Notes: a model not told the origin generated them from the letters alone. 64,000 bases of DNA from Psychrobacter sp. LV10R520-6 (GCF_900182925.1 NZ_LT900024.1:2294001-2358000), one strand, 5' to 3'; positions 1 through 10,496 are shown, counted from the first letter of the stretch. Made by a program: numbers and translations.

Positions 1-14
1 TTAGATAGTGCCAT
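1..14 (-). CDS. rplL: ribosomal protein L7/L12, first codons only
   Basis: The reverse strand starts ATG GCA CTA TCT and runs off the window edge, giving Met-Ala-Leu-Ser, the usual start of bacterial L7/L12. It lies 125 bases downstream of rplJ on the same strand, the normal rplJ-rplL order. Only four codons are visible, so the call rests mainly on position. Confidence 0.75.
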
Positions 15-139
15 GAGAACTCTCCGTTATCTGATAAAATTAATTGATTCTAATATTGCTTAGGCTGCTTGCCAAATTTTAAAATAGGTATGACAATGAA
101 ATGCAACCGGCAATGTTAAAGTTACGTTAAAACAAGCAA

Positions 140-667
140 TTAAGCAGCTTCTTTTGCGTCTTTGATTGCTGCTACGGTGCGAACAAATTTGCCAGGGACT
201 GCATTCATAGTCTGGACAAGCTTGGTCACTGGTGCATTCATGGTAGCCATCAAGATAGATAGCGCTTCGTCGCGAGTTGGCAGCTTCGATACGCGTTCTA
301 GCTCTTCTGGACCAAATAATTTACCACTAACTGATACCAATTTGGTCTCAAGGGCACTGTTATCTTTACTAAAGTCAAAAATGACTTTAGCTGCAGATCC
401 CAAATCATCCATTGAGAAAGCCAAAAGTAATGGACCAGTCAGACTGTCTGACATGCACTCAAAGCTAGTACCTTCAAAAGCGCGTTTTGCTAGGGTATTT
501 TTTACCACTTTCAAAACTACGCCTTTATCACGAGCTTGTTCGCGAAGCTTAGTAAGCTTCGCAACACCAATACCGTGATACTCGGCAGCTACCGCTGAGT
601 ACGCATTAGCAGCAACTTCAGACACTTCAGCCACAACTTGTTGTTTTTGCTCTAGCGTTAATGCCAT
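140..667 (-). CDS. rplJ: 50S ribosomal protein L10
   Basis: L10 forms the base of the ribosomal stalk and carries the L7/L12 dimers that recruit translation GTPases. The 175-residue product starts MALTLEQKQQ and has the L10 pattern throughout, including the GIGVAKLTKLREQARD segment near residues 33-48 and an alanine-rich C-terminal helix. I start at 667 rather than at an upstream in-frame codon because AAGGAG sits seven bases before this ATG and the length then matches the family. It follows rplA after a 519-base gap holding hairpins and a likely L10-binding leader, so autogenous translational control of rplJL is expected. Confidence 0.97.
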   Translation of the reverse strand: MALTLEQKQQVVAEVSEVAANAYSAVAAEYHGIGVAKLTKLREQARDKGVVLKVVKNTLAKRAFEGTSFECMSDSLTGPLLLAFSMDDLGSAAKVIFDFSKDNSALETKLVSVSGKLFGPEELERVSKLPTRDEALSILMATMNAPVTKLVQTMNAVPGKFVRTVAAIKDAKEAA

Positions 668-927
668 AAGTTGACTCCTTAATCTTATCAATCGTCTTAC
701 CATTTAAATTTTTAAAAACCGAAGTTTTCAATCCGTTAAACCATAAGCTAAGACTGACTTGATACGACACATTATCAATAAGCCCAAAAAAACAGTGCTT
801 ATTGATAACGACTGATTACGGCACCGTTATCAGAATGACGTTGAGTGATAGGTTAATGCTAATATTTTGATAGCTAGTATCTTAATAAAAGCACTGCCCT
901 ATCCGCTCTTGTCTTAAACTGTGTGGG

Positions 928-1067
928 CCACCGTCTGCGTAGGCCAACTAAGATTTTCATCTATCGTCGATTAATAAAACCAGCTTATTGGTATTAAAAG
1001 CAACTTTAGAAATTGAAAACAATTTTAAAAGATAGCTAACAATGTAACGAACTGATCTCTACCTACG
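928..1067 (-). promoter_or_regulatory. candidate L10 leader upstream of rplJ
   Basis: In the transcript, CGUAGG (from 1067-1062) can pair with CCUACG (from 944-939), closing a domain of about 130 nt. The 3' arm continues into GCAGACGGUGG, which looks like the conserved side of known rplJ leader RNAs that bind the L10-(L7/L12) complex. The position, between rplA and rplJ, is right. I see the pairing directly; the identity as an L10 leader is inference. Confidence 0.45.
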
Positions 1068-1075
1068 GTCTTAGA

Positions 1076-1097
1076 CAGCGTAGCGACTGCTACGCTG
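1076..1097 (-). promoter_or_regulatory. perfect 9-bp hairpin in the rplA-rplJ spacer
   Basis: Arms 1076-1084 and 1089-1097 are perfectly complementary around a four-base loop. No U-run follows in the direction of transcription, so it is not an obvious intrinsic terminator. It may be a pause, a processing site or part of the rplJ leader. Confidence 0.5.
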
Positions 1098-1120
1098 ACC
1101 TAATCTTTTAGAATTGTTTT

Positions 1121-1168
1121 GGACCTATTACTACAATATTTCATTTAAAATATTAAGATAATAGGTCC
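1121..1168 (-). promoter_or_regulatory. long inverted repeat just after rplA
   Basis: GGACCTATTA at 1121-1130 is exactly complementary to 1159-1168, and an inner AATATT/AATATT pair extends the stem, giving a long AT-rich hairpin 19 bases beyond the rplA stop. No clear T-tract follows on the minus strand. An RNase III processing site or partial attenuator separating rplKA from rplJL is plausible. Confidence 0.5.
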
Positions 1169-1186
1169 ATATAGTTTTTACTTATC

Positions 1187-1888
1187 TTACTTAGCAACGC
1201 GGTAAGGAACAGGATCAATAGTGATACCTGGACCCATGGTGCTAGACAAAGTAATTTTCTTAATGAAAATACCTTTAGAGGTTGCAGGCTTAGCACGTTT
1301 TAAATCTGCTAGTAGCGCTTGCGCATTTTGCATTACTTGTTCAGCAGTAAAGCCAACTTGACCAATAGTGGTATGAATAATACCCGCTTTGTCAACACGA
1401 TACTGTGCTTGACCGGCTTTAGCATTGGTTACAGCTTCTGCAACGTTAGGCGTTACGGTACCAACTTTAGGGTTAGGCATTAAACCACGTGGGCCTAAGA
1501 TTGTACCTAATTGACCAACAACGCGCATAGCGTCAGGAGCAGCAATAACCACGTCAAAGTCCAGGTTACCGGCTTTGATTGATTCTGCTAGGTCTTCAAA
1601 ACCAACGATGTCCGCGCCCGCTTCTTTAGCGGCTTCAGCAGCAGCGCCTTGAGCGAATACAGCAACGCGTTTGGTTTTACCAGTACCCGAAGGAAGGTTA
1701 GTTGCACCACGAACGACTTGGTCCGATTTACGTGGATCAACACCCAAGTTTACCGCAATATCGATAGACTCTTTGAATTTTAAAGCGGGTAAATCATTTA
1801 AGATCTGTACCGCTTCTTCAATAGTGTATAGTTTTTCATTTTCGATACGGCTATTGATCTCTTTTTGACGTTTGGTTAGCTTAGACAT
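1187..1888 (-). CDS. rplA: 50S ribosomal protein L1
   Basis: L1 binds 23S rRNA in the mobile stalk at the E site and in many bacteria represses its own mRNA. The 233-residue product is the usual length, starts [10 protein letters not shown], and carries the L1 signature around the [16 protein letters not shown] stretch near residues 131-146. The start codon shares one base with the rplK stop (TAATG), so the two are translationally coupled, as in most bacteria. Confidence 0.98.
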   Translation of the reverse strand: MSKLTKRQKEINSRIENEKLYTIEEAVQILNDLPALKFKESIDIAVNLGVDPRKSDQVVRGATNLPSGTGKTKRVAVFAQGAAAEAAKEAGADIVGFEDLAESIKAGNLDFDVVIAAPDAMRVVGQLGTILGPRGLMPNPKVGTVTPNVAEAVTNAKAGQAQYRVDKAGIIHTTIGQVGFTAEQVMQNAQALLADLKRAKPATSKGIFIKKITLSSTMGPGITIDPVPYRVAK

Positions 1889-2319
1889 TATATACCCTCC
1901 ACGGTAATACCCATTGAACGGGCAGTACCAGCAACGGTACGAACAGCAGCATCAAGATCGGCAGCGGTTAAGTCTGCATTCTTGGTTTTAACGATCTCTT
2001 CAAGTTGTTCACGGTTCACTTTACCGACTTTAGCAGTATTTGGTGTGCCAGAACCTTTAGTAACGCCAGCGGCTTTACGTAGTAAGAACGCAGCTGGTGG
2101 TGACTTCATGATGAAAGTAAAAGACTTATCGCTATATACCGTGATCACAGTTGGGATCGGTAGACCTGGCTCTTGGCTTGAGGTCGCAGCGTTAAATTCT
2201 TTACAGAACGCCATGATGTTCACGCCTTTTTGACCCAAGGCTGGACCAATCGGTGGTGAAGGATTTGCTTTGCCCGCAGGCACTTGTAGTTTGATATAGC
2301 CATCAATCTTCTTAGCCAT
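1888..2319 (-). CDS. rplK: 50S ribosomal protein L11
   Basis: L11 binds the GTPase-associated centre of 23S rRNA and takes part in factor binding and the stringent response. The 143-residue product has the N-terminal [20 protein letters not shown] motif and the C-terminal RNA-binding domain ending [13 protein letters not shown], both highly conserved. AGGAGAC lies just before the ATG. It is first of the rplKA pair, 108 bases after nusG. Confidence 0.98.
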   Translation of the reverse strand: MAKKIDGYIKLQVPAGKANPSPPIGPALGQKGVNIMAFCKEFNAATSSQEPGLPIPTVITVYSDKSFTFIMKSPPAAFLLRKAAGVTKGSGTPNTAKVGKVNREQLEEIVKTKNADLTAADLDAAVRTVAGTARSMGITVEGI

Positions 2320-2427
2320 AACTGTCTCCTAAATGGGTGATAACGCTAAACCAATATTCTATGCTATATATATAAACACTATAAAAATAACACGGTACTG
2401 ATTAATAGCTCCCCGGTTTATGAATGT

Positions 2428-2958
2428 TTAGTCTAGTTTTTCAACTTTACTAAACTCAAGTTCGACCTGAGTGGGTCGGTTAAATACGTTTACGGTTAAA
2501 TGCAGTTTAGACTTTTCGTAATCCACTTTTTCTACCAAGCCTTTAAAGTCGGTAAAGGGACCATCGATAACCAACAACTCTTCACCCGGCTCAAATAAAG
2601 TTTTCGGACGTGGATCAGCTTCAGTCTGATTTAAACGGTTTAAAATACGATCTGCTTCTACTTCAGTAATGGGCGCAGGAGTCTCAGGCGTACCGCCAAT
2701 GAAGCTCATAATACGGGGGCATTCTTTAACGATGTGCCAAGTGTCATCATTCATATCCATTTGGATCAATACATATCCTGGAAAGAACTTACGCTCGCTT
2801 TTACGCTTTTTGCCGTCTTTCATTTCGACGACTTCTTCAGTAGGAACTAACACGTCACCGAACGACTCAGCAAAGTCACTACGGTTAATACGATCAGTTA
2901 ATGAACGTTGTACTTGTTTTTCATATCCTGAAAACGCTTGGACAATATACCAACGCAT
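2428..2958 (-). CDS. nusG: transcription termination/antitermination factor NusG
   Basis: NusG binds the RNA polymerase clamp with its N-terminal NGN domain and links to Rho or to ribosomal S10 through its C-terminal KOW domain. The 176-residue product opens [16 protein letters not shown], has [12 protein letters not shown] near residues 58-69, and ends in the KOW motif ([14 protein letters not shown]). Length and order after secE are standard. An AGGAGCG-like ribosome site precedes the ATG. Confidence 0.98.
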   Translation of the reverse strand: MRWYIVQAFSGYEKQVQRSLTDRINRSDFAESFGDVLVPTEEVVEMKDGKKRKSERKFFPGYVLIQMDMNDDTWHIVKECPRIMSFIGGTPETPAPITEVEADRILNRLNQTEADPRPKTLFEPGEELLVIDGPFTDFKGLVEKVDYEKSKLHLTVNVFNRPTQVELEFSKVEKLD

Positions 2959-3066
2959 ATCACGCTCCTGATCTTTATAAATAAGTCGTTATAAGTAAAA
3001 TTTGAGTTAAATGGTAGCAATTGAGACGGCTCGCAATATGCGAGTTGGCGCTCAAGTTTATGCTTT

Positions 3067-3552
3067 TTAACCAATAAATAAGCCGACGAACCAATTAAAA
3101 AAGTTATCCAATAACCAAATAAAAAACCCAACAATCCCGATCACGACAATCGTTTGCCATGTGTATTGAAAGGTTTCGTCTTTACCAGGCCAAGTAACGC
3201 GACGTAGTTCTACAGTAGCGTCTTTTAACAAAGTTTTAAAAGCTCGACCCTGATGAGTTAATGCTAAGCATACTAGCGCGAACACAAAAAGAGTGACAAT
3301 AAGGCCAATACGTGTCCAGACATCATTAGCAGGCTGCCAATAACCCGGCAGATACTGATTGACGAATGTAGCGCCAATTAAAAGCGCAATGGCCAGTAGC
3401 CATAACATTATATCTTTTGCTGAACCAGTTTTAGCTACTTCAACAGCAGACGTATTGGTCGCTGATATGTGCTTATTTTTAGTCAGCATTCCACTAGCCG
3501 TCGCCTTGGCATCAGATAACTTAGAATCGAGGTTATCTTGATTGTTGCTCAT
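3067..3552 (-). CDS. secE: preprotein translocase subunit SecE
   Basis: SecE clamps the SecY channel of the inner-membrane translocon. The 161-residue product has a polar N-terminal tail of about 45 residues, then three hydrophobic segments (about 48-67, 87-105 and 130-158), with the conserved amphipathic motif ELRRVTWPGKDE before the last one. This is the three-helix proteobacterial form, longer than the E. coli protein (127) because of the tail. It sits between tRNA-Trp and nusG. The ribosome site is weak, so the tail could start later. Confidence 0.95.
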   Translation of the reverse strand: MSNNQDNLDSKLSDAKATASGMLTKNKHISATNTSAVEVAKTGSAKDIMLWLLAIALLIGATFVNQYLPGYWQPANDVWTRIGLIVTLFVFALVCLALTHQGRAFKTLLKDATVELRRVTWPGKDETFQYTWQTIVVIGIVGFFIWLLDNFFNWFVGLFIG

Positions 3553-3603
3553 AAAGGACTCGCTTTGGAGATGGTGAAATACAGCAAAGATATAACAAAA
3601 AGA

Positions 3604-3679
3604 TGGCAGGCGATGTAGGACTCGAACCTACAACCCTCGGTTTTGGAGACCGATGCTCTACCAATTGAGCCAATCGCCT
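3604..3679 (-). tRNA. tRNA-Trp (CCA anticodon)
   Basis: The reverse strand folds into a standard cloverleaf of 76 bases: acceptor AGGCGAT/ATCGCCT, D-arm with GGTAGAGC, anticodon stem TCGGT/ACCGA closing loop CTCCAAA (anticodon CCA), T-loop GGTTCGAGTCC, discriminator G and an encoded CCA end. The placement upstream of secE-nusG is the classic proteobacterial one. Confidence 0.98.
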
Positions 3680-3698
3680 ATGGGTGTTAAGGCTGACA

Positions 3699-3726
3699 AT
3701 TATACAAGCTTTTAGTTAGAATGCAA
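3699..3726 (-). promoter_or_regulatory. sigma-70 promoter for tRNA-Trp-secE-nusG
   Basis: On the minus strand TTGCAT and a perfect TATAAT are separated by 16 bases, and the -10 lies about 20 bases before the first tRNA base. It is also downstream of the tuf terminator, so the tRNA-secE-nusG transcript appears independent of tuf. Confidence 0.75.
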
Positions 3727-3862
3727 GTTCTAAGGTGCTATTTAGTCATATTAATCTAATTAACAGATTAAAATCGATAAAAGCTTGTAAAAATTAAGCA
3801 AATAAATTCGTGCCAGATTTTAATCATCTTTAGTAGTATTCTACTTGGTTGAACATCTATAA

Positions 3863-3896
3863 AAAAAGCCACCCTCGATTAAGAGAGCAGCTTTTT
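3863..3896 (-). terminator. intrinsic terminator after tuf
   Basis: On the minus strand AAAAAGC pairs with GCTTTTT, the stem extends through several G-U and G-C pairs to CTC/GAG around a six-base loop, and a T-run follows. It lies 38 bases past the tuf stop codon. Confidence 0.8.
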
Positions 3897-3933
3897 AGTC
3901 AAACACTTAAGTACTGCAATCAGTAACTAAGTA

Positions 3934-5124
3934 TTAGTCCTTAACAGTAGCAACAACACCAGCGCCTACCGTACGGCCGCCTTCACGAATAGCGAAGCGA
4001 AGACCTTTGTCCATAGCGATTGGGTGGATAAGCTCTACGCCCATCTCAACGTTATCACCAGGCATGACCATTTCAGTACCGTCTTGTAATTGGATTGCGC
4101 CAGTTACGTCAGTGGTACGGAAGTAGAACTGGGGACGATAGCCGTTTAGGAATGGGGTATGACGACCACCTTCTTCTTTGCTTAGTACGTATACTTCAGC
4201 ATCAAACTTGGTATGCGGGGTGATTGAACCTGGTTTGGCCAATACTTGTCCGCGCTGTACGTCTTCACGTTTAGTACCACGTAGCAATACGCCACAGTTT
4301 TCGCCTGCACGACCTTCGTCAAGCAGTTTACGGAACATCTCTACACCAGTACAAGTCGTCTTTTGGGTCTTTTTGATACCGACGATTTCAATCTCGTCAC
4401 CGATTTTAACAATGCCTGATTCAACACGGCCAGTAACAACGGTACCACGACCTGAGATTGAGAAGACGTCTTCGATTGGCATTAAGAATGCTTTGTCGAC
4501 GTCACGCTCAGGCTCTGGGATGTAGGTGTCTAAAATGTTTAGTAGTTCAACAATAGCAGGTGCGCCGTATGGACCTTCGCTGCCTTTTAGGGCTTCGGTA
4601 GCAGACCCTTTAACGATTGGGGTGTCATCACCTGGGAAGTCGTAGTCACTAAGAAGTTCGCGAACTTCCATTTCTACTAGCTCAAGCAATTCTTCGTCAT
4701 CAACCATGTCGCATTTGTTCATGAATACGACGATGTACGGTACGCCAACCTGACGTGAAAGCAGGATGTGCTCACGGGTTTGTGGCATTGGGCCGTCAGT
4801 CGCTGATACGACTAGGATTGCGCCGTCCATTTGGGCGGCACCAGTGATCATGTTTTTAACATAATCGGCGTGACCTGGGCAATCAACGTGAGCATAATGA
4901 CGGGCTTCGGTGTCATATTCTACGTGACTGGTGTTGATGGTGATGCCACGTGCTTTTTCTTCAGGGGCTGAGTCAATAGACGCGTAGTCTTTGGCTTCGC
5001 CACCTGAGGTTTTAGCAGCTACTGTTGCAATAGCAGCAGTAAGGGTGGTTTTACCATGGTCAACGTGTCCAATAGTACCGACGTTGACGTGTGGTTTGTT
5101 GCGTTCAAACTTGGCCTTTGCCAT
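3934..5124 (-). CDS. tuf: elongation factor Tu
   Basis: EF-Tu delivers aminoacyl-tRNA to the ribosomal A site using GTP. The 396-residue product has P-loop GHVDHGKT (19-26), DCPGH near 81-85 and NKCD near 136-139, followed by the two beta-barrel domains. It is last in the rpsL-rpsG-fusA-tuf order. A separate promoter sits in the 238-base gap after fusA and a terminator follows, so it can be transcribed alone. Whether the genome has a second tuf copy cannot be seen here. Confidence 0.99.
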   Translation of the reverse strand: MAKAKFERNKPHVNVGTIGHVDHGKTTLTAAIATVAAKTSGGEAKDYASIDSAPEEKARGITINTSHVEYDTEARHYAHVDCPGHADYVKNMITGAAQMDGAILVVSATDGPMPQTREHILLSRQVGVPYIVVFMNKCDMVDDEELLELVEMEVRELLSDYDFPGDDTPIVKGSATEALKGSEGPYGAPAIVELLNILDTYIPEPERDVDKAFLMPIEDVFSISGRGTVVTGRVESGIVKIGDEIEIVGIKKTQKTTCTGVEMFRKLLDEGRAGENCGVLLRGTKREDVQRGQVLAKPGSITPHTKFDAEVYVLSKEEGGRHTPFLNGYRPQFYFRTTDVTGAIQLQDGTEMVMPGDNVEMGVELIHPIAMDKGLRFAIREGGRTVGAGVVATVKD

Positions 5125-5253
5125 GAGTTATTCCTCTTTATTTGGGATTCAGCGCTTAATCAGCGTTAATACTTTTAGTATTTATACAAATATTAAGCCA
5201 ATACTGACCACATTAAGACAGTTGTTAAAAGGGTGCACATGCAGTGTGCAGAT

Positions 5254-5281
5254 ATTATAAGAAAATTACGGCCAATAACAA
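5254..5281 (-). promoter_or_regulatory. sigma-70 promoter for tuf
   Basis: TTGTTA and a perfect TATAAT, 16 bases apart on the minus strand, lie about 130 bases before the tuf start. The spacer downstream holds a short GTGCAC-rich palindromic stretch. Confidence 0.65.
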
Positions 5282-5362
5282 GTCTTTTAACAAGTTATTG
5301 CCGTATTCTCAAATGACAATACAAAGATATACTCTATATTGCCATAATTAATTGGCTTTTAA

Positions 5363-7489
5363 TTATTCGTCGCCATCTTTAGTGTTGAACTTAGAGATGA
5401 TATCAGCAGCAACTGATTTTGGAATTTCAGCGTACTTTTGGAATTCCATTGAGTAGGTTGCACGGCCTTGTGACATTGAGCGCATCTGAGTAGCATAACC
5501 AAACATTTCTGCTAATGGTACTTCAGCGCGGATATGCTTAGTACCACCAGGCAGATCTTCCATACCTTGAACCATACCACGACGGCGGTTTAGATCGCCC
5601 ATGATATCGCCCATGTAGTCTTCAGGGGTTTCAACTTCAACTTTCATGACTGGCTCAAGTAGTGCTGGATTAGCAGCTAAGAAGCCTTTTCTGAAAGCGA
5701 TAGAACCAGCCATCTTAAATGACAACTCATCCGAGTCAACGTCATGATAAGAACCATCATATAAAGTGGCTTTTACGCCAACGATTGGATAGCCAGCTAG
5801 GACGCCGTTTTTCATGCGCTCTTGAATTCCTTTATCAACCGCACTATGGAATTCTTTTGGTACCGTACCACCAACCACTTCTTCAGCGAATTCATATAAC
5901 ACTTCGCCTGCTGGATCCATAGGTTCAAGACGTAGCCAAACATGACCGAATTTACCACGACCACCGGTTTGACGTACGAATTTGCCTTCTTGTTGGACAG
6001 TCTCACGAATCGTTTCGCGATAAGCAACCTGTGGTGCACCAATGTTGGCTTCAACACCAAATTCACGCTTCATACGGTCAACAAGAATTTCTAAATGCAG
6101 CTCACCCATACCACTGATGATAGTCTGGCCAGATTCTTCGTCAGTATGCACACGGAACGATGGATCTTCTTTCGCCAAACGACCTAAAGCAATTGACATT
6201 CTTTCTTGGTCAGCTTTGGTCTTAGGTTCAACCGCTAGACTAATAACTGGATCTGGGAATTCCATACGCTCAAGGGTGATCACGTTGCTTTCGTCGCATA
6301 GTGTGTCACCAGTCGTCACATCTTTCATGCCGACTAAAGCGGCGATATCACCGGTACGAATTTCTGAAAGCTCTTCTTGAGTGTTCGCCATCATCTGTAC
6401 GATACGACCAACGCGCTCACGTTTCATTTTAACGGGATTATAAACGCTGCTGCCTTGCTTTAGAACACCTGAATAAACACGAACGAAGGTTAAGTTACCG
6501 ACGAACTTATCATTCATAATTTTAAAAGCAAGTGCTGAGAAAGGGGTGTCATCTGAAGCTTCACGGAAGCCTTCGCTTTCTTCTTTATCGTTAAGAATAC
6601 CTTTAATAGCAGGTACGTCTATTGGCGCTGGTAGATATTGAATAACTGCATCCAACATCTTCTGTACGCCTTTGTTTTTAAAGGCAGTACCACAAAGTAG
6701 CGGAATGATTTCGTTATCAATAGTCAACTGACGAATAGCGCCATTAATTTGCTCTATAGACAACTCACCATTGTCTAAGTACAAGTTCATAAGCTCTTCT
6801 GATGCTTCCGCAGCATTTTCTACGAGATATTCGCGATACTCTTCCGCTTTTTCTTGAAGTTCAGCTGGAATTTCACGCTCTTCGTATTCCATACCTTGAG
6901 ACGCTTCGTCCCAATAAAGAGCTTTCATAGTGACTAAATCAACCACGCCTTCGAAATCATCTTCTTTACCAATTGGGATAACCAAAGGTACTGGCTTGCC
7001 GCCTAGACGGGTTTTGATTTGTTCAATAACGCGATAAAAATCAGCACCGACGCGATCCATTTTGTTCACGAAGGCAAGACGCGGTACTTTATATTTGTTT
7101 GCCTGACGCCATACGGTCTCAGACTGTGGCTGTACACCGCCTACTGCACAGTAAACCATGCACGCACCATCAAGTACCCGCATAGAACGTTCAACTTCAA
7201 TCGTGAAGTCAACGTGACCTGGGGTGTCAATGATATTGATACGATGTTCATCAAACTGCTTAGCCATACCTGACCAAAAGCAGGTAGTCGCCGCTGACGT
7301 AATGGTAATACCGCGCTCTTGTTCTTGCTCCATCCAGTCCATGGTGGCTGCGCCATCATGTACTTCGCCAATTTTGTGACTGACACCGGTATAGAACAAA
7401 ACACGCTCAGTAGTCGTCGTCTTACCAGCATCAATGTGCGCAGAGATACCAATATTGCGATAGCGCTTTAGGGGGGTTATACGAGCCAT
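5363..7489 (-). CDS. fusA: elongation factor G
   Basis: EF-G drives translocation of tRNA and mRNA and, with RRF, recycles ribosomes. The 708-residue product starts [20 protein letters not shown], has the P-loop [21 protein letters not shown] and NKMDR GTPase motifs, and the domain IV/V sequence ending in the [14 protein letters not shown] region. Length is normal. It follows rpsG after a 347-base gap that is longer than usual for the str operon. Confidence 0.99.
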   Translation of the reverse strand: MARITPLKRYRNIGISAHIDAGKTTTTERVLFYTGVSHKIGEVHDGAATMDWMEQEQERGITITSAATTCFWSGMAKQFDEHRINIIDTPGHVDFTIEVERSMRVLDGACMVYCAVGGVQPQSETVWRQANKYKVPRLAFVNKMDRVGADFYRVIEQIKTRLGGKPVPLVIPIGKEDDFEGVVDLVTMKALYWDEASQGMEYEEREIPAELQEKAEEYREYLVENAAEASEELMNLYLDNGELSIEQINGAIRQLTIDNEIIPLLCGTAFKNKGVQKMLDAVIQYLPAPIDVPAIKGILNDKEESEGFREASDDTPFSALAFKIMNDKFVGNLTFVRVYSGVLKQGSSVYNPVKMKRERVGRIVQMMANTQEELSEIRTGDIAALVGMKDVTTGDTLCDESNVITLERMEFPDPVISLAVEPKTKADQERMSIALGRLAKEDPSFRVHTDEESGQTIISGMGELHLEILVDRMKREFGVEANIGAPQVAYRETIRETVQQEGKFVRQTGGRGKFGHVWLRLEPMDPAGEVLYEFAEEVVGGTVPKEFHSAVDKGIQERMKNGVLAGYPIVGVKATLYDGSYHDVDSDELSFKMAGSIAFRKGFLAANPALLEPVMKVEVETPEDYMGDIMGDLNRRRGMVQGMEDLPGGTKHIRAEVPLAEMFGYATQMRSMSQGRATYSMEFQKYAEIPKSVAADIISKFNTKDGDE

Positions 7490-7836
7490 AGTGTTTTCCT
7501 AAGGAAAGTCGTGTATGTATTAATGTTTTTGGGGTCTCTACCTTATATCCTTCAAAAGCAATCGGCTTTGGCGTCTTACTGATTAATGAACCTAATACGG
7601 ACAAAAAAGAGTAAATACTAAGAATATAGTGGCATTGGATTTGAGACAAAATGATCATGATAGATGTCCGCCATCTCAGCTGGTTGATGACATAAGTCAC
7701 TCAGCAGCTAAATTAACGATGGCGGCAACCAATAGAATAAATAAACAATAGTGTTGTAAATTACAAATGGGCGCTGGTCAACCAAATCCACAACTAATTG
7801 CGTCTGATTGACCAAGGCTTAAAGTCTTAAGCGACC
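7490..7836. other. rpsG-fusA spacer, no gene seen
   Basis: No convincing coding region. It holds a short palindrome (TTGTAA-A-TTACAA, 7754-7766) and a 7-bp inverted repeat (TGGTCAA at 7775-7781, TTGACCA at 7808-7814) close to the rpsG stop. Neither is followed by a T-run, so no terminator is claimed. Confidence 0.5.
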
Positions 7837-8310
7837 TTAGAAGCGGTAATGTGAGAATGCTTTGTTAGCATCTGCCATGCGGTGAACTTCATCACGTTTT
7901 TTCATAGCATTACCTTTGCCTTCTGATGCATCACTCAATTCGCCTGCAAGACGTAGAGCCATTGATTTCTCAGAACGCTTAGCGGCGGCTTCAGCCAACC
8001 AACGCATAGCCAATGCAGTACGACGGGAGGGGCGTACTTCCATTGGTACTTGATAGGTAGCACCACCGACGCGGCGAGCTTTTACTTCTACCATTGGGCG
8101 AACATTTTCGAGCACTTCTTCGAAAAAAGATACTGGATCTTCGATGTTACGCTTTTGGCTTACTGTCTCAAGAGCACCGTAAACGATACGCTCAGCAGTA
8201 GATTTTTTGCCATCACTCATTATGTGGTTAATGAATTTGGCGATGATTTGGCTACCAAACTTAGGATCCGGTAGGATCTCACGGGTAGCTACGACGCGAC
8301 GTCTTGGCAT
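7837..8310 (-). CDS. rpsG: 30S ribosomal protein S7
   Basis: S7 nucleates assembly of the 30S head and contacts E-site tRNA. The 157-residue product starts [16 protein letters not shown] and has the [15 protein letters not shown] and [12 protein letters not shown] segments typical of S7. Second gene of the str operon, 219 bases after rpsL. Confidence 0.98.
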   Translation of the reverse strand: MPRRRVVATREILPDPKFGSQIIAKFINHIMSDGKKSTAERIVYGALETVSQKRNIEDPVSFFEEVLENVRPMVEVKARRVGGATYQVPMEVRPSRRTALAMRWLAEAAAKRSEKSMALRLAGELSDASEGKGNAMKKRDEVHRMADANKAFSHYRF

Positions 8311-8529
8311 AATAAATTTCCTTATCTTCAGGAGAGTCTGACATTCATAATCTCATACTGGCATCAATATATTATGAGCGTAGTAAAGAATTATCAGTCA
8401 GCCTTACTGCATGGTGGTGTGTTATGGCGGCAGCTTAATTAAATAAAATGCTCAAACCGCTAACATCAAACCCATGCACAGTTAATAGGTAGTACAAAAA
8501 TAGACACTAAGTTAATATTATTGCTAATA

Positions 8530-8904
8530 TTAAACTTTAGGTTTCTTCGCACCATATTTAGAGCGACCTTGCTTACGGTCTTTTACGCCAGCGCAATCTA
8601 GTGCACCGCGAACAGTGTGATAACGTACACCTGGTAGATCTTTTACACGACCACCACGGATTAGAACAACACTGTGCTCTTGTAAGTTATGACCTTCGCC
8701 GCCGATGTAGCTTGATACTTCATAACCTGAAGTCAAACGTACACGACATACTTTACGCATGGCCGAGTTAGGTTTTTTAGGCGTAGTAGTATATACACGA
8801 GTACATACACCGCGACGTTGTGGGCACGCTTGCAACGCAGGAACTTTTGACTTTTCCTTGATTGTTTTGCGACCCTTGCGAATCAATTGATTAGTTGTTG
8901 CCAT
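8530..8904 (-). CDS. rpsL: 30S ribosomal protein S12
   Basis: S12 monitors decoding at the A site. The 124-residue product begins [13 protein letters not shown]; an in-frame upstream start would add 19 unrelated residues, so 8904 is preferred and matches the E. coli length. TPKKPNSA (Lys43, Lys44) and [12 protein letters not shown] are intact, so the well-known streptomycin-resistance positions look wild type. First gene of the str operon. Confidence 0.97.
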   Translation of the reverse strand: MATTNQLIRKGRKTIKEKSKVPALQACPQRRGVCTRVYTTTPKKPNSAMRKVCRVRLTSGYEVSSYIGGEGHNLQEHSVVLIRGGRVKDLPGVRYHTVRGALDCAGVKDRKQGRSKYGAKKPKV

Positions 8905-9008
8905 AAGGCATGCTTCTCCCGTTTGGTATAAAACAAAAAAATGGGCCAATCCACCAGCCATCTAACGTTATACGTAGATTTTTGGGGTACCCATTTTTAG
9001 GACAGTGT

Positions 9009-9037
9009 ATTATAAAGATATGTTGTTGCAATTTCAA
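9009..9037 (-). promoter_or_regulatory. sigma-70 promoter for the str operon
   Basis: On the minus strand TTGAAA and a perfect TATAAT are spaced by exactly 17 bases, with the start site predicted near 9002 and a leader of about 100 bases before rpsL. The rest of the 410-base gap up to 9314 is AT-rich with no gene seen. Confidence 0.8.
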
Positions 9038-9314
9038 CCACTTATAGGCATTTTTACTTTACAACGTTCAATATATATGCATTAAGTATACGCTAATATT
9101 GACTAGCAATACAGCTAAGCCTGAGCAGTTGCAATAAGCAGCTAACGATATAAACCCATAATTTCTTTAAAGTTATCAATCATTATGCGTTAAATGGTGA
9201 TATTGTCTTATTTTTCAAGATATTATTGAAGATTATTAGAAACTATCTTCCCCAACAAGTCTTTTCTTAAGACAACACCACTTATAGTCAATATTATTTA
9301 TTAATTTTTGATAG

Positions 9315-10496
9315 TTATTTCTTTGAACCTACCTTTTGCTCATTATTAGCAGTTTTTTTGCTATCTGATTTTTTGTTATCATTAGACTCGTCAATTTGAT
9401 TTGATTGCTTATCAGCTGCTTTGTCCGAGTTTCTTTCTGACTGTTCGTTGGTCTTGCTGTCTGATGATTTATCGGCCTTTTTTTCCGTACTGCTTTTTGA
9501 GTCTTTTTGCTGAGCATCTGTGGTTTTGCTAACTTCTGCTTCGCTACTGCTATCATCAGTAATTGCCCGATTAGCAAGCTTGGGTTCTGGTGCAAAGGTA
9601 GCTTGTGCGACCCCAATGACTTCATCAATTAAGCCACTGTTATAACGCATGCCTACTGCAACGGCAGTTACCGGTAACAGGCGGCGTATCCAAGTTAAAT
9701 CAATTTGATCCAAATCGATACCTACTTGTCCCGCAATGTTATCTACTTGTTCAGCATAGAAGTTGACGTTCTTATTTTTAAGTCCCAAGTTTCTAAGCTC
9801 ACTGTGTAGGCCACGGCTTTGCGCATTATCAAGTAAGCCCTTACCCATTCCAATACCCGCTAACAGTGCTTGTTTTTCTTGCATTTTACTCAAATCAGCA
9901 TTAGCAAGTAACTCATAAGCCATTTTTATACCTTGTTTACCGGTCAGTGGTTTATTATAAACCGCCGCCAACTGATAGACAGTACGTAAAGATACCAATA
10001 GTAACCATAAAGTATCCGCCAATAGACCTGGCAGACCTGCTAAACCGGTCAAGCCACCTAGAGTTGCTAGGGCTCGATTTTGATTGGCAATATCGGTCGC
10101 TAACGCATAACGTTGCTCGTCGTCTAATGTAGTAATATTAGCGAAACGGTGCTCGTTTGGCAAATCTAGCTGGCTCCAATTAGCGGCCAATTTTGCTACT
10201 TGTACAAAGGCGCTATCGAGCACTGTCTGGAACAAACTGTCAGGGACTACTTTTTTAGCATACTTACCATAAGTGGCAAAGCGAGTACCCAATAGCTGCT
10301 GAGTAGTCTTCAGAGTTTGCTCACGGAATAAGTCTTGCTGATAATCCTCATCTCCTAAGTTTACTGCTTTATATTGACGCGGCTTGCCGGTTTTGGCATT
10401 GACGCTATCAATCAACGAACCGACACGCTCAAGATTATTGCGGGTAAAGTGACCAACTGAACTAATACCTTGAAAAAGAGTGCTACGCTTTGCCAT
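9315..10496 (-). CDS. EcsC family protein with long charged C-terminal tail
   Basis: The first 290 or so residues look like the EcsC family: a helical protein with a Gly/Leu-rich hydrophobic stretch near residues 143-178 (TGLAGLPGLLADTLWLLL) and a second one near 270 (LLPVTAVAVGMRYN). The family is of uncertain function; in Bacillus the name comes from the ecs locus. The last 95 or so residues are low complexity, made of Ser, Lys, Asp, Asn and Gln, with no recognisable fold. The gene stands alone upstream of the str operon promoter. Family assignment is from recall of the motif pattern. Confidence 0.75.
   Translation of the reverse strand: MAKRSTLFQGISSVGHFTRNNLERVGSLIDSVNAKTGKPRQYKAVNLGDEDYQQDLFREQTLKTTQQLLGTRFATYGKYAKKVVPDSLFQTVLDSAFVQVAKLAANWSQLDLPNEHRFANITTLDDEQRYALATDIANQNRALATLGGLTGLAGLPGLLADTLWLLLVSLRTVYQLAAVYNKPLTGKQGIKMAYELLANADLSKMQEKQALLAGIGMGKGLLDNAQSRGLHSELRNLGLKNKNVNFYAEQVDNIAGQVGIDLDQIDLTWIRRLLPVTAVAVGMRYNSGLIDEVIGVAQATFAPEPKLANRAITDDSSSEAEVSKTTDAQQKDSKSSTEKKADKSSDSKTNEQSERNSDKAADKQSNQIDESNDNKKSDSKKTANNEQKVGSKK

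Noticed and set aside
2898..3134. 78-codon open frame overlapping secE and nusG
   Set aside because: It is in another frame of secE and nusG, both firmly identified.
7019..7273. 84-codon plus-strand frame
   Set aside because: Antisense to the GTPase domain of fusA; a shadow frame.
9009..9314. Terminator or small RNA between the EcsC gene and rpsL
   Set aside because: No stable GC-rich stem followed by Ts was found; only the rpsL promoter is supported.
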